A program made the translations under genes and the position numbers. The notes under the pieces were generated by a model, which worked only from the letters and a program-made list of their open reading frames with translations, was not told the origin of the DNA and did no database searches. DNA of 64,000 bases from positions 806,001 through 870,000 of the forward strand of contig NZ_ACZP01000014.1 of assembly GCF_000176175.1 (NCBI RefSeq). The letters run 5' to 3'. The DNA comes from Vibrio furnissii CIP 102972 (GTDB lineage: Bacteria; Pseudomonadota; Gammaproteobacteria; Enterobacterales; Vibrionaceae). Positions 55,182 to 64,000 of the stretch are shown in pieces. Position 1 is the first letter of the stretch; each line of letters starts with the position of its first letter.

Positions 55182-57335
55182 ATGAAGGCTAACATTCATC
55201 CTCTTGTTCTGGCTGTGCTTGCTGGTTTATCCGCGCAGGCTGTTGCAGCCGATGACGTTTCGCAAACCAACACCATTTCTAGCAATACCGTTCCCACGAA
55301 TACAGTCGCCACCAATACGGCCGCCTCGAGCACCGCGCCCGCCAGCAACGATACCGTGACCGTTTACGGCCGTGCATTGTCGCTCTACCGCGCGCAAGAA
55401 ACGAGCTTAGCCACCAAAACTCCCACGGCGATTGACGATACACCGCAGTCGATTCAGGTACTGCCGCAACAATTGATTGAAGACCAAGGCGCGCGTCAGG
55501 TGACCGACTTGTATCGCTCGATCAGTGGCGTGAGCCAGTATTCCTACTCCGGCGTGACGTTTCGCGGTTTTCGCCAAGATCAGATTCTTTATGATGGCGT
55601 GCGCGGCGACCCGTTCAACGGTTTCGCCATTCCGCAGCTGTTCAACATTGAGCAGGTCGAAGTGCTGAAAGGCCCGTCTTCGGCGGTGATGGGCAGCGGG
55701 GAACCGGGCGGCGTGATCAACTATGTGACCAAAAAGCCGACCTACGACACCAAACGCCGCGTGTCAGTGACGGGCGGCAATCAGGATTTTGTCAGCGGCA
55801 GTGTGGAGTTGTCAGGGCCAGTAACCGACGATAAAAGCCAGCGCTATCGCGTCGCGATTTATCAGGACCACGAAAACCCGTCACGCAACAACACCGATGT
55901 GCGCAACCGAATCATCGATTTGGGCTACGCGTGGGATATGACGGATAACACCACGGTGACGGCGCAATTTACCGACATCATTCAGCATTACGGCGGCGCG
56001 CGTCTGCGCGGCATTCCCACCGATGATGACGGCAACTTCTTGGCCGATATCGACTGGAACGCCAACGAAGCGTCGGACTATCAAGACTTAGAAGCGCAGG
56101 TGTACCAGATGCGCGTTGACCACAGTTTCAACGACTGGCTGAGCGGTGATGTGACGCTGCGGTACTACGAAAACACAGAAACGCAGAAGTATCACGAACC
56201 CAACGGTTTGGTGGATACCGATGGCGACGGCGTGGTGGATTGGAGCAAGCGCCAATACCGCGATCAGGTGCGTCACAACAAAGCGGGGTCGGTGACGGCA
56301 AACTTGGTGGCGGAACTGGGCGATCACACCGTGCTTATCGGCGGTGATTATTACCGTCTTGATGAAGATTATGTTTATTACCGTGCCAATGTGGACGGCA
56401 TCAGTCTGACTGATCCGGAATATGGCGCGGATACCTCCAGCTACACGCTGAAACTTGCCAAGCAAACCGATTCGCGTTCGCAGCGTTATGGCGCGTATGT
56501 GCAGGATCAGTGGGCGGTGACTGAGCGCTGGAACGTGCTGTCGGGCCTGCGCATCGATGGTTACAAAGACACAATCAACGACATCAAAGCGGGCAGCGAG
56601 AGCGATTATACCGGCTCTGGCATGTCTTACCGCTTGGGGTCTACGTATCGCATCAACGATCAATGGCATCCGTATGCCGTCGTGGCGACGGGTTTTGTGC
56701 CGCAGGATGTGTCTGACCAAGCGGAGTCGAACGGTGGCCCGTTTGATCCGGAAGAGAGCCTGATGTACGAAACGGGTGTGCGCACCTACTGGCTGGACAA
56801 TGCGCTGAACGTCAATGTGGCGCTGTACCACATTATCAAAGAGAACATTCTGCAAACGGATCCGGACGATGACACGCGCTCAGTAGCCTACGGCAAAGTG
56901 CGCAGCCAAGGCGTTGAAGTCGACATGCTGGCGGATTTGACCGACAACTGGAGCGCCAACCTGAGCTACGCCTACAACGACACGCGCGTGAAAGAAGCGT
57001 ACGACGGCATCAGCGGGACAGTGGGCACTCGATTTGCCAACGCGCCGCATCACCAGTTGGGCGTGTGGACGCGCTATGACATCACCGCCATCGACTCGTC
57101 TGTTGGCTTTGGTGCCGATCACGTCAGTGAACAGTACAACCAGAGCGGCCAGACGGTGAAAGCCTTCACCGTGTTTGATGCGTCATGGCAGACCCGCTGG
57201 CAACAGTGGCAGTTCCAGTTCAACGTGAAGAACCTGTTTGATAAGAAGTACGCGGTGAGTGGCTTCATCGACCGAACCGGTTCCTTCCCGGGTGAGCAGC
57301 GTCGTCTCTACCTCACGGCGAGCTACGATTTTTAA
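55182..57335 (+). CDS. TonB-dependent siderophore receptor
   Basis: 717 residues. Sec signal (LAGLSAQAVA, near residue 23), a Thr/Asn/Ser-rich linker, a plug domain (~65-190, IDDTPQSIQVLPQQL; VEVLKGPSSAVMGSGEPGGV) and a 22-strand barrel ending in FDKKYAVSG...ASYDF with C-terminal Phe. No N-terminal signalling domain, so it is not a FecA-type transducer. The plug looks like FhuE/FoxA/ferrichrome-type receptors, i.e. a hydroxamate siderophore, but the ligand is unproven. Next to a FecBCDE-like transporter; Fur-like site upstream. Confidence 0.92.
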   Translation: MKANIHPLVLAVLAGLSAQAVAADDVSQTNTISSNTVPTNTVATNTAASSTAPASNDTVTVYGRALSLYRAQETSLATKTPTAIDDTPQSIQVLPQQLIEDQGARQVTDLYRSISGVSQYSYSGVTFRGFRQDQILYDGVRGDPFNGFAIPQLFNIEQVEVLKGPSSAVMGSGEPGGVINYVTKKPTYDTKRRVSVTGGNQDFVSGSVELSGPVTDDKSQRYRVAIYQDHENPSRNNTDVRNRIIDLGYAWDMTDNTTVTAQFTDIIQHYGGARLRGIPTDDDGNFLADIDWNANEASDYQDLEAQVYQMRVDHSFNDWLSGDVTLRYYENTETQKYHEPNGLVDTDGDGVVDWSKRQYRDQVRHNKAGSVTANLVAELGDHTVLIGGDYYRLDEDYVYYRANVDGISLTDPEYGADTSSYTLKLAKQTDSRSQRYGAYVQDQWAVTERWNVLSGLRIDGYKDTINDIKAGSESDYTGSGMSYRLGSTYRINDQWHPYAVVATGFVPQDVSDQAESNGGPFDPEESLMYETGVRTYWLDNALNVNVALYHIIKENILQTDPDDDTRSVAYGKVRSQGVEVDMLADLTDNWSANLSYAYNDTRVKEAYDGISGTVGTRFANAPHHQLGVWTRYDITAIDSSVGFGADHVSEQYNQSGQTVKAFTVFDASWQTRWQQWQFQFNVKNLFDKKYAVSGFIDRTGSFPGEQRRLYLTASYDF

Positions 57336-57406
57336 GTGTGACGATCAGGTCCGGCATCCGCTGGGCCTGTTTCGTTTTGAGCCTAGCTCAGTCTGTTGAG
57401 TGATGG

Positions 57407-57425
57407 AATATGAATAATTCTCAAT
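57407..57425. promoter_or_regulatory. Fur-box-like site upstream of fecB
   Basis: AATATGAATAATTCTCAAT, 13 of 16 defined positions of the Vibrio Fur pattern. About 95-113 bases before the fecB ATG. A weaker CRP-like TGTGA-GCTAAA-TCATT lies at 57443-57458. Confidence 0.55.
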
Positions 57426-57519
57426 AAAATTTGCATTCATTTTGTGAGCTAAATCATTACAATCACCGATGGTGATGCGGCCAATGAATGTTAAATCTCA
57501 ATCAATTAGGTAAAGAACA

Positions 57520-58419
57520 ATGAAATGGTGTCGATGGATTGTGCGCAGCGTTGTGCTCGTCAGTGGCTGTCTAAGCTTGATGGCCTCGGCTGTAACTGTG
57601 ACGGACAGTCACGGTGAATTCACCTTGAATCAGGTGCCACAGCGCATTGTTGCGCTGGAATTTTCTTTTGTGGATGCACTGGCTGCGGTGGATGTCAGCC
57701 CAGTGGGCATCGCGGATGACAACGACCCAAGTCGATTGCTGCCTGCGGTGAGTGCCAAGCTCGGCCAGTGGCAGTCGGTCGGCACGCGCTCTCAACCGAG
57801 TCTGGAAGTGATTGCGTCGCTGAAACCGGATCTGATCATCGCAGATGTTGATCGCCACTCTGCGGTGTATCGCGATTTGTCGAAAATTGCGCCGACGCTC
57901 TTACTGCCTTCGCGTCGCGAAACTTATGAAGATAACCTTAAATCGGCGGCGATCATCGGCAAAGTGATCGGTAAAGAGGCTGAAATGCAGCAGCGCTTAG
58001 CGCAGCATCATCAGTTGATGGCCCACTACGCGGCGCAGTTGTCTGGCCTGAACCATCAGACCGTGCAATTTGGTGTGGCGCGTGAAAATGGCTTTTATGC
58101 GCACGCGGCGGAATCGTATGCGGGGGGCGTGATTCATGCGCTGGGACTGGCTGCACCCACTGGGCTGAAAAATGAAAATGCGTCGCGCCAAATCAGTTTA
58201 GAGCAGCTGTTGGCCCTCAACCCGAACTACCTGGTGGTCGGCGATTACACCGAACAGAGCATTGTCAGCCGTTGGCAGAAACAGCCGTTGTGGAACGTGC
58301 TGAATGCGGTGCGAGCCAAGCAGGTGCTGCATGTGGATGGCAACATGTGGGCGCGCTGCCGAGGCATTCTGGCCGCGGAATACATGGCGGCAGATCTGGC
58401 GAAACTGGTTCAATCCTGA
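57520..58419 (+). CDS. fecB: FecB-like iron(III)-siderophore/citrate periplasmic binding protein
   Basis: 299 residues. Signal peptide (LMASA, ~25), then class III binding fold. Close to E. coli FecB across PQRIVALEFSFVDALAAVDV, PVGIADDNDPSRLLP, VGTRSQPSLEVIASLKPDL and LLALNPNYLVVGDYTEQSI. First gene of fecBCDE, its stop overlapping fecC (ATGA). Ligand may be ferric citrate, but the adjoining receptor is not FecA-like. Confidence 0.92.
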   Translation: MKWCRWIVRSVVLVSGCLSLMASAVTVTDSHGEFTLNQVPQRIVALEFSFVDALAAVDVSPVGIADDNDPSRLLPAVSAKLGQWQSVGTRSQPSLEVIASLKPDLIIADVDRHSAVYRDLSKIAPTLLLPSRRETYEDNLKSAAIIGKVIGKEAEMQQRLAQHHQLMAHYAAQLSGLNHQTVQFGVARENGFYAHAAESYAGGVIHALGLAAPTGLKNENASRQISLEQLLALNPNYLVVGDYTEQSIVSRWQKQPLWNVLNAVRAKQVLHVDGNMWARCRGILAAEYMAADLAKLVQS

Positions 58420-59420
58420 TGCGGTTGACGCTATCGATTCAACGAACGGGCGTGGTGATCACGCTCGTTGTCTTTCTGCTGCTCGTTGCTTGGTGCGCGC
58501 TGTTTGCTTACTCGGCGGTGCCGGTGTCTGCGACGGATGCGCTGACGGCACTGTGGGCGCCGAATGAGCAGGTCATTGCGCATGTGATTGTGCGCGATAT
58601 TCGTCTGCCGCGGGTGCTCGATGCGGCTTTGGTTGGCGCCAGTCTGGCGGCGGCCGGCACGTTGATGCAGGGACTGACTCGCAACCCGCTGGCATCACCC
58701 AGTTTGTTTGGTGTGAACGCAGGTGCGGCGCTGGGCATGGCGCTGGTGACCACCGTGTTTGCCGCTTCATCGTCACTCAGCAGCCCGCTGGCTGCGATGA
58801 TCGGCGGGTTGAGCGCATGGTGCTTGGTGATGATGCTCGGCGGCGCGTGGAAAATGGGTGCCGAGCGTGGGCAACTGGTGCTGGCGGGGATTGCCATCTC
58901 CGCCTTGTGTAGTGCCTTGACCAAAGCCAGCGTGATTCTGGTGGAAGATCAGGCCGCCAGTGTGATGGTGTGGCTGGCGGGCTCGTTTGCCCATGTGGAG
59001 TGGCGCACTTGGCACATGAGTTGGCCGCCGCTGTCGCTGGCGCTGGTGCTCAGTATGTTACTGGCTCCGAAAGTGAATGTGCTGGCGATGGGGGATGAGC
59101 GGGTGAAAAGCCTGGGCGTGAACCTAACGCTGCTGCGCGTGCTGGTGGGGCTAGCGGTGTTGGTGCTGGTTGGCATTAGTGTCAGCACGGTCGGCGCGAT
59201 TGCATTTGTGGGGCTGATTGTGCCGCACATGGCTCGCCTTCTGGTCGGTTACGATCACCGAATTTTGCTGCCGGTGGTGATGCTGTTGGGCGCTATTCTT
59301 ACGCTTGGCGCCGATATCATCAGCCGCGCGGTGGTGTTTCCCACGGAAACGCCCGCAGGGGCGGTGTTGGCGCTGATTGGCGCGCCGTGTTTCCTCTATC
59401 TGGTGAGGAAAAAACAATGA
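58419..59420 (+). CDS. fecC: FecC-like iron ABC transporter permease
   Basis: 333 residues (E. coli FecC 332), FecCD family, about ten helices. Start at 58419 overlaps the fecB stop; the longer frame is not used. Motifs GTLMQGLTRNPLASPSLFGV and GAIAFVGLIVPHMARLLVG (coupling-helix region) are present. Overlaps fecD by 4 bases. Confidence 0.93.
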   Translation: MRLTLSIQRTGVVITLVVFLLLVAWCALFAYSAVPVSATDALTALWAPNEQVIAHVIVRDIRLPRVLDAALVGASLAAAGTLMQGLTRNPLASPSLFGVNAGAALGMALVTTVFAASSSLSSPLAAMIGGLSAWCLVMMLGGAWKMGAERGQLVLAGIAISALCSALTKASVILVEDQAASVMVWLAGSFAHVEWRTWHMSWPPLSLALVLSMLLAPKVNVLAMGDERVKSLGVNLTLLRVLVGLAVLVLVGISVSTVGAIAFVGLIVPHMARLLVGYDHRILLPVVMLLGAILTLGADIISRAVVFPTETPAGAVLALIGAPCFLYLVRKKQ

Positions 59421-60379
59421 ATCCGATCCGTAAAACGCAACTGATTCTGTTATGTCTGTTGGTGGTGGCGGCTGTAGCCAATCTGAGTTTGGGCGCGGTC
59501 AATCTCAGCACGGCGCAGGTGTGGAATGGCCTATTTCAAGGCAGCGAACACTATTTCACCATTCACGACTATCGCCTGCCCCGCGTGTGGATTGCACTGC
59601 TAGTGGGGGCGATGCTCGCCACCGCGGGCGTGCTGATTCAAGGCGTGATTCGCAACCCGCTCGCCTCACCAGACATTCTTGGCGTTAGCCATGGCGCAGG
59701 GCTTGCAGCGGTCGCGCTGATGACGCTGTGGCCGACCCTCTCCGTCTATTGGTTACCGGCAGCGGCGCTGGCGGGCGGGATGGCCTCGGCGCTGGTGCTG
59801 GCGTTGGTGTGCGGTGGTCAAACTGCGCCGGTCAAACTGGCGATTACCGGCGTGGCGCTCGCGGCATTATACGGCAGTGCGATTGACTTTTTGATCCTCA
59901 CGCAGCCGCTAGAAATCAACAATGCGTTGCTGTGGCTGACTGGCAGTTTGTGGGGGCGCGGCTGGTCGCAACTAACGCTGCTCTGGCCGTGGTGGGTGCT
60001 GCTTCCTGTGGTGCTGTGGCTCAGCAATGCGCTGAATCTGCTCACGCTGGGTGATGAACGCGCCACAAGCCTCGGCATTTCGGTCGCTTGGGTCCGCGCT
60101 GGCGCACTGCTGGTGGCGGTCATCTGGACCTCAGCGGCGGTCGCGGTGTGCGGCCCGCTCAGTTTCCTCGGCTTGGTCGCGCCGCATCTGGCGCGGCAAC
60201 TGGTGGGCGGGCGCCATCAACAGCTGCTGCCGACGGCGATGCTGGTCGGCGCTCTATTGCTGCTGGTGGCCGATCTGATCGCGCGTATCATCCATCCGCC
60301 GCTGGAACTGCCCGCGGGGATCCTGACCGCGATCATCGGCGCGCCGTACTTTTTATATCTGTTAATGAGAATGAGATAA
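59417..60379 (+). CDS. fecD: FecD-like iron ABC transporter permease
   Basis: 320 residues (E. coli FecD 318). GVLIQGVIRNPLASPDILGV and GPLSFLGLVAPHLARQLVG. Partner of FecC in the heterodimeric permease; 4-base overlap with it and 3-base gap to fecE, so all are co-translated. Confidence 0.93.
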   Translation: MNPIRKTQLILLCLLVVAAVANLSLGAVNLSTAQVWNGLFQGSEHYFTIHDYRLPRVWIALLVGAMLATAGVLIQGVIRNPLASPDILGVSHGAGLAAVALMTLWPTLSVYWLPAAALAGGMASALVLALVCGGQTAPVKLAITGVALAALYGSAIDFLILTQPLEINNALLWLTGSLWGRGWSQLTLLWPWWVLLPVVLWLSNALNLLTLGDERATSLGISVAWVRAGALLVAVIWTSAAVAVCGPLSFLGLVAPHLARQLVGGRHQQLLPTAMLVGALLLLVADLIARIIHPPLELPAGILTAIIGAPYFLYLLMRMR

Positions 60380-60382
60380 GCC

Positions 60383-61150
60383 ATGCGTTTAACCACTGAA
60401 AATCTGATTGTCGGCTATGGCAAAGGGCCGATCGTGAACGGTGTGGATGTCGTCATTCCGGAAGGCAAAATTACTGCGTTGCTCGGCCCCAACGGCTGTG
60501 GGAAATCCACGTTGCTGAAAACCTTGTCACGCATTCTCCATGCCGAAAGCGGGCAGGTGTTGTGGCAGGGCAAACCGATCGCGCAGGTGCCGTCGCGTTT
60601 GTTGGCACAGCAACTGGCACTGTTGCCACAATCGCAGGAGCCGCCGGAAGGGGTGAGTGTGCGCGAAGCAGTGGCGTATGGTCGCAGTCCGTACACTGGA
60701 TTCTGGGGCCAGCTGTCTAGCGAGGACAAGCGCATGGTCGAGCAAGCGATGCAGGCGACCGGCGTGGCGGAATTTGCCGAGCGCGCGGTGTCGGATCTGT
60801 CCGGCGGTCAGCGTCAGCGCGTGTGGCTGGCCCTGACCTTGGCGCAAGATACCGATTTTGTGCTGCTCGACGAACCGACGACTTACCTTGATATCAACCA
60901 TCAGGTCGAACTGATGAAGCTGATGTGCCTGCTCAATCAGCAGGGCAAAACCATTGTCACGGTGCTGCACGACATCAATCAGGCATGCCGTTATTGCGAC
61001 CACCTGATTGTGATGCAGCGCGGACGCATTGTTGGCGAAGGGGCACCTGGCGACGTGATGACGCCGCAACTGCTCGCCAATGTGTTTGAACTGGATGCGG
61101 AAATTCACCGCGACCCGATTGCTGGCACGCCAATGTGCATTGTTCGCTGA
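60383..61150 (+). CDS. fecE: FecE-like iron ABC transporter ATPase
   Basis: 255 residues, the same as E. coli FecE. Walker A LLGPNGCGKSTLLK near residue 33, Q-loop, signature LSGGQRQRVWLALTLAQ near 136, Walker B FVLLDEPTTYLDINHQV and H-loop VLHDINQACRYC. Last gene of the transporter operon; terminator follows. Confidence 0.95.
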   Translation: MRLTTENLIVGYGKGPIVNGVDVVIPEGKITALLGPNGCGKSTLLKTLSRILHAESGQVLWQGKPIAQVPSRLLAQQLALLPQSQEPPEGVSVREAVAYGRSPYTGFWGQLSSEDKRMVEQAMQATGVAEFAERAVSDLSGGQRQRVWLALTLAQDTDFVLLDEPTTYLDINHQVELMKLMCLLNQQGKTIVTVLHDINQACRYCDHLIVMQRGRIVGEGAPGDVMTPQLLANVFELDAEIHRDPIAGTPMCIVR

Positions 61151-61171
61151 TCTGCGCGCACTCCCCAGTAC

Positions 61172-61224
61172 TTCCCGCTTGAGATTGAGGCCCTGAACCT
61201 CGTCTAAGCGGGAACATTTTTCTT
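61172..61224 (+). terminator. Terminator of fecBCDE
   Basis: TTCCCGCTT (61172-61180) and AAGCGGGAA (61206-61214), enclosing a smaller GAGG/CCTC stem, then CATTTTTCTTG. Confidence 0.85.
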
Positions 61225-61343
61225 GTCTACGCCCCGATGATCGTTCTCCCTCTTTCATTCTGCGCCCAAGGTTTTAGCTGGGGGTAGGATGCTTTTTTCA
61301 CCCGATCGCGCTGCAATGGCAGCGTGACATCAACGAGGTGAAC

Positions 61344-62429
61344 ATGAACGCAAGACAACAAGCCCAACAACACTTTGATCAAAGTGACGCGCCGCTGATC
61401 GTCGGTGACGTGAGCCACTGCCCGTTGCCGCCGGAGCAACTGGCGACATTAAACGCCGATTCGCCATACGTGGTTGAGGTGATTGGTTCTGGTCTGACTG
61501 CGGAGGTGTTTCACCTGCGGGTGAACGGGCAGGATTACAATCTGAAAAAACGCCGCCAGACGGCCAAAGTTGCCAATCTTGACGGGCAATATTCGTTTCT
61601 CAACGAAGTGCAGCGCAGGCGAGATTTTCATGCCCTGAAAGCAAATCCGGCCACCGCGCCGCGCTTTGCCCACATTGTGCCCACGCTCTATGCGGATTAT
61701 CGGCTGGGCATTCTGCTCTCGCCGTGGATTGACGGGCAACACATCCAAACGCTGACGCCGGATTTGATGGAGCAACTGTTGGTGACGCTGGAGGCATGCG
61801 AAGCCCAAGGGCTGATGGAGTGGGATTTGTGCAGCGGGAATATGCTGGTGGACAGCGACAATCAGCTGTGGCTGTTTGACTTTGGTTACATGTACCCGTT
61901 TGATCCGCTGCGCGAGTTCAACAGCAACGGCACGCAAGACCCGATATTTCATGCGGTGGAACGTTTTGAAACCCGCTTCTTCTTTGGCTGGTTGTTGTCC
62001 AGCGCACTGACCGAGACGCAGCAACTGACCCTGTTTCGCCAACTGAAACAACGGGCTGTGGCGAGTTATCAGCGCAAAATGCATTGGCTACACACTCAGC
62101 AGGCGACTTCACCCGTGCTGGCGCATTACCGCCAAATCATAGCGCGTTGGCAAACGGCGCTGAGCAGTGAACACGCGCTCGTTCATCTGTTTCAACTGGA
62201 GGCGTTTCGCTCTCACGTGCTCGATATTGAAGACGATCTGCACGGTCAGTCGTGCACGCCGCTGACCCTGAAACGCATCGATTACGTGCTGGATGTGATT
62301 GCGAACGATTACTCCAATATCGCGCAACATGGCGGCCTGTTTTATGCCAATCACGGCAAATCAGCCACGCAACTGACGAATGATTATCAACGCAAGCGTG
62401 AGCTGGCGCAGCAGTATCAGATTCGTTAG
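61344..62429 (+). CDS. Protein-kinase-fold protein of unknown role
   Basis: 361 residues from the ATG at 61344 (GAGG five bases upstream). Kinase-like elements: nucleotide loop VIGSGLTAEVFHLRV near residue 40, candidate ATP lysine in YNLKKRR, catalytic loop WDLCSGNMLV with Asp161 and Asn166, and DFG with Asp179 in LFDFGYMYPFD. The C-terminal half is helical. No membrane segment. Could phosphorylate protein or a small molecule. It follows the fec operon after a terminator and may have its own promoter. Function unknown. Confidence 0.75.
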   Translation: MNARQQAQQHFDQSDAPLIVGDVSHCPLPPEQLATLNADSPYVVEVIGSGLTAEVFHLRVNGQDYNLKKRRQTAKVANLDGQYSFLNEVQRRRDFHALKANPATAPRFAHIVPTLYADYRLGILLSPWIDGQHIQTLTPDLMEQLLVTLEACEAQGLMEWDLCSGNMLVDSDNQLWLFDFGYMYPFDPLREFNSNGTQDPIFHAVERFETRFFFGWLLSSALTETQQLTLFRQLKQRAVASYQRKMHWLHTQQATSPVLAHYRQIIARWQTALSSEHALVHLFQLEAFRSHVLDIEDDLHGQSCTPLTLKRIDYVLDVIANDYSNIAQHGGLFYANHGKSATQLTNDYQRKRELAQQYQIR

Positions 62430-62495
62430 CCCAGCAATTCGTCAACTTGGCGATGGGTTGGTTCAGAGCGCCGTTTGCGCCGCGCAGTCCGTTGA

Positions 62496-63422
62496 CTAAT
62501 CATGGCGGGGCTCATCATGAACGGACTGCAATTTGTGCTGAATCAACGCCGTCATCCAGTCCATCAAAACGCGGACCCGCTTGGCGAGATGTCGGCGATG
62601 TGGATAGAGCAGGTACACGGGCAGCGGCTGACAAGTGAAGTTTGCCAGCACTTCAACCAATTGCCCGCTGGCGACCAGCTTACGCACGCCCGATTCTGGC
62701 GTTTGAATCAGCCCGATGCCCGCCAAACACGCCGCGGTGTAAGACTCGGCATTGTTGACCGTCAGCGCGCCCGCCATCTCAATGGTGCGCAACCGTTCGC
62801 CATCCCAGTATTCCCAACCGTCCGGCTGACCGCCGAGATTTTGCGCGTAGTGCACCAGTTGATGGTGCGATAAGTCATCCGGCGTTTGCGGCTCGCCATG
62901 GCGCGCCAGATAGTCGGGGCTGGCATAGGTACGTACCGCCATGTCACACACCTTACGTGCGATCAGCGCTGAATCACTCAACTGCCCGGCACGAACCACA
63001 AAATCAAACCCTTCCCGCACCACATCGACGCGGCGATCAGTGCTGCTCAGTTCCAACTGAACGCCCGGATGCTGCTGCAGAAATTCGGCCAGATGCGGCA
63101 CAACCACGCCTTTTGCCATCCCCGTTGGCATGTCGACCCGAATGCGCCCGCTGAGCTGCTGCTCTGTTTGGACGAATAAAGTATCGAGTTCTTCAAATTC
63201 AGCCAGCAGATCGAGGCAACGCTCATAGTAGGTGCGTCCGTCAGGCGTTAACGACACTTTGCGTGTCGTGCGCTGCAAAAGGCGCGCGCCTGCCTGCGTT
63301 TCAAGCAGTTGGATGTGATTTGAGACGCTGGCTTTCGGCAGCCCTAACTCTTCGGCAGCGCGGCTGAAGCTGGCAAGCTCCGCAACGCGCACAAAGGTGT
63401 GCATGGCAGTCAGGCGATCCAT
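62496..63422 (-). CDS. LysR-family regulator
   Basis: 308 residues. HTH block SFSRAAEELGLPKASVSNHI near 18-37; effector domain with STDRRVDVVREGFDFVVRAG of the CrgA-type group. ATG at 63422. Divergent from the short-chain dehydrogenase, the likely target. Convergent with the kinase-like gene, 66 bases away. Confidence 0.9.
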   Translation of the reverse strand: MDRLTAMHTFVRVAELASFSRAAEELGLPKASVSNHIQLLETQAGARLLQRTTRKVSLTPDGRTYYERCLDLLAEFEELDTLFVQTEQQLSGRIRVDMPTGMAKGVVVPHLAEFLQQHPGVQLELSSTDRRVDVVREGFDFVVRAGQLSDSALIARKVCDMAVRTYASPDYLARHGEPQTPDDLSHHQLVHYAQNLGGQPDGWEYWDGERLRTIEMAGALTVNNAESYTAACLAGIGLIQTPESGVRKLVASGQLVEVLANFTCQPLPVYLLYPHRRHLAKRVRVLMDWMTALIQHKLQSVHDEPRHD

Positions 63423-63541
63423 GGATGGCTCCTATTGTTCGTGAATGATGAATAGTGTAATCAATTTATCGTTGTTTATCCTACTTATGTTGGCTAATAA
63501 GCTGTATTGACTGTAACCCAACACCAAAAAAGGAAACTCCA

Positions 63542-64000
63542 ATGGATTCTCGTATTGCTTTGATCACCGGTGCCAGCCGTGGGCTGGGCCAAAATGGCGC
63601 GCTGAAACTGGCCAAGCAGGGCGTGGATATTATTCTCACCTACCACAGTCAGGCCGAGCAGGCGCAGCAAGTGGTGGCAGAGATTGAAGCGCTCGGCCGC
63701 AAAGCCGTGGCGATTCAGCTCGATACCGGCAACATCAGCGAATTTGAGCCGTTTGTGGCCGAAGTGAAGCAGGTTTTAGCCACACATTGGCAGCGGGACG
63801 ATTTCGATTTTCTGGTCAACAATGCCGGCATTGGTATGGATGCCAGCCTGACCGACGCCAGCGAAGCGCTGTTTGATCGCCTGTGCAATATTCATTTCAA
63901 AGGTGTGTTTTTCTTGACGCAGGCGCTGGCTCCTTTGCTACGTGATGGTGGTCGTATTCTTAATGTTTCATCCGGCCTGACCCGTTTTGCCATGCCGGGG
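63542..64000 (+). CDS. Short-chain dehydrogenase/reductase, 3'-truncated by window edge
   Basis: First 153 residues of an SDR. NAD(P)-binding TGASRGLGQNGALKLAKQG near residue 9 and NNAGIG near 96; the serine motif NVSSGLTRF is near the window end, and the YxxxK catalytic motif lies beyond it. AAAGGAAA before the ATG. Divergent from the LysR gene with a 119-base control region. Substrate unknown. Confidence 0.9.
   Translation, partial: MDSRIALITGASRGLGQNGALKLAKQGVDIILTYHSQAEQAQQVVAEIEALGRKAVAIQLDTGNISEFEPFVAEVKQVLATHWQRDDFDFLVNNAGIGMDASLTDASEALFDRLCNIHFKGVFFLTQALAPLLRDGGRILNVSSGLTRFAMPG

Noticed and set aside
56088..56855. 255-codon minus frame across the TonB-dependent receptor
   Set aside because: Antisense shadow of a barrel-coding region; no initiation signals.

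Overview
The window looks like part of a Vibrio genome, most like the V. fluvialis / V. furnissii group, and plausibly the smaller chromosome. This rests on gene content and on neighbourhoods I recall from vibrios (mtlADR beside an M23 peptidase and a bactofilin, nagB nearby, maoP/hdfR divergent pair, DUF3081, NhaD), not on any search. It is ordinary, densely coded gammaproteobacterial DNA. I see no rRNA, tRNA, CRISPR array, prophage or complete insertion sequence.

Layout. 1-4.7 kb: the 3' part of a DMSO reductase operon (dmsABC), its chaperone dmsD and a NapF-type ferredoxin. 4.7-9.5 kb: a YbaK-like protein, a LysR regulator, an operon of an M20 amidohydrolase and an AbgT transporter, and an unlisted 59-residue protein. 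9.6-17.2 kb: a glycerol/dihydroxyacetone module. gldA oxidises glycerol to dihydroxyacetone. DhaK and DhaL phosphorylate it using phosphate delivered by an unusually long DhaM that contains a complete PTS enzyme I. DhaR is the regulator. 17.4-22.3 kb: a Gfo/Idh/MocA oxidoreductase and the mannitol operon mtlADR. 23.2-26.3 kb: an M23 peptidase overlapping a bactofilin gene, then a lipoprotein M28 peptidase. 26.6-31.5 kb: nagB, a DUF3081 protein, a DUF1704 metallopeptidase-like protein, maoP and hdfR.

31.6-40.5 kb: codBA (cytosine use), DoxX, an Ada-AlkA fusion with ogt (alkylation repair), a small lipoprotein, NhaD, and a dicarboxylate/amino-acid symporter. 41-47.3 kb: an AraC regulator, a DMT transporter, an S33-type hydrolase, and a marR-hlyD-DUF2955 efflux operon with a clear promoter/operator/CRP layout. 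47.5-54.9 kb: an orphan HisC-like aminotransferase with a periplasmic amino-acid-binding protein and a divergent LysR, a DUF134 protein, an outer-membrane barrel, LysR plus a DODA-type dioxygenase, a lipase-like hydrolase and a small secreted protein. 55-62.4 kb: an iron-uptake locus (TonB-dependent receptor, FecBCDE-like ABC transporter, both behind Fur-box-like sites) followed by a kinase-fold protein. 62.5-64 kb: LysR and the start of a divergent short-chain dehydrogenase.

The most rewarding points are the self-contained DhaM/EI fusion with paired operator-like repeats upstream of dhaK, the marR operon control region, the M23/bactofilin overlap, the kinase-like gene behind the fec-like operon, the 59-residue protein, degenerate short repeats on both sides of the AraC gene, and several strong palindromes that probably mark operators.
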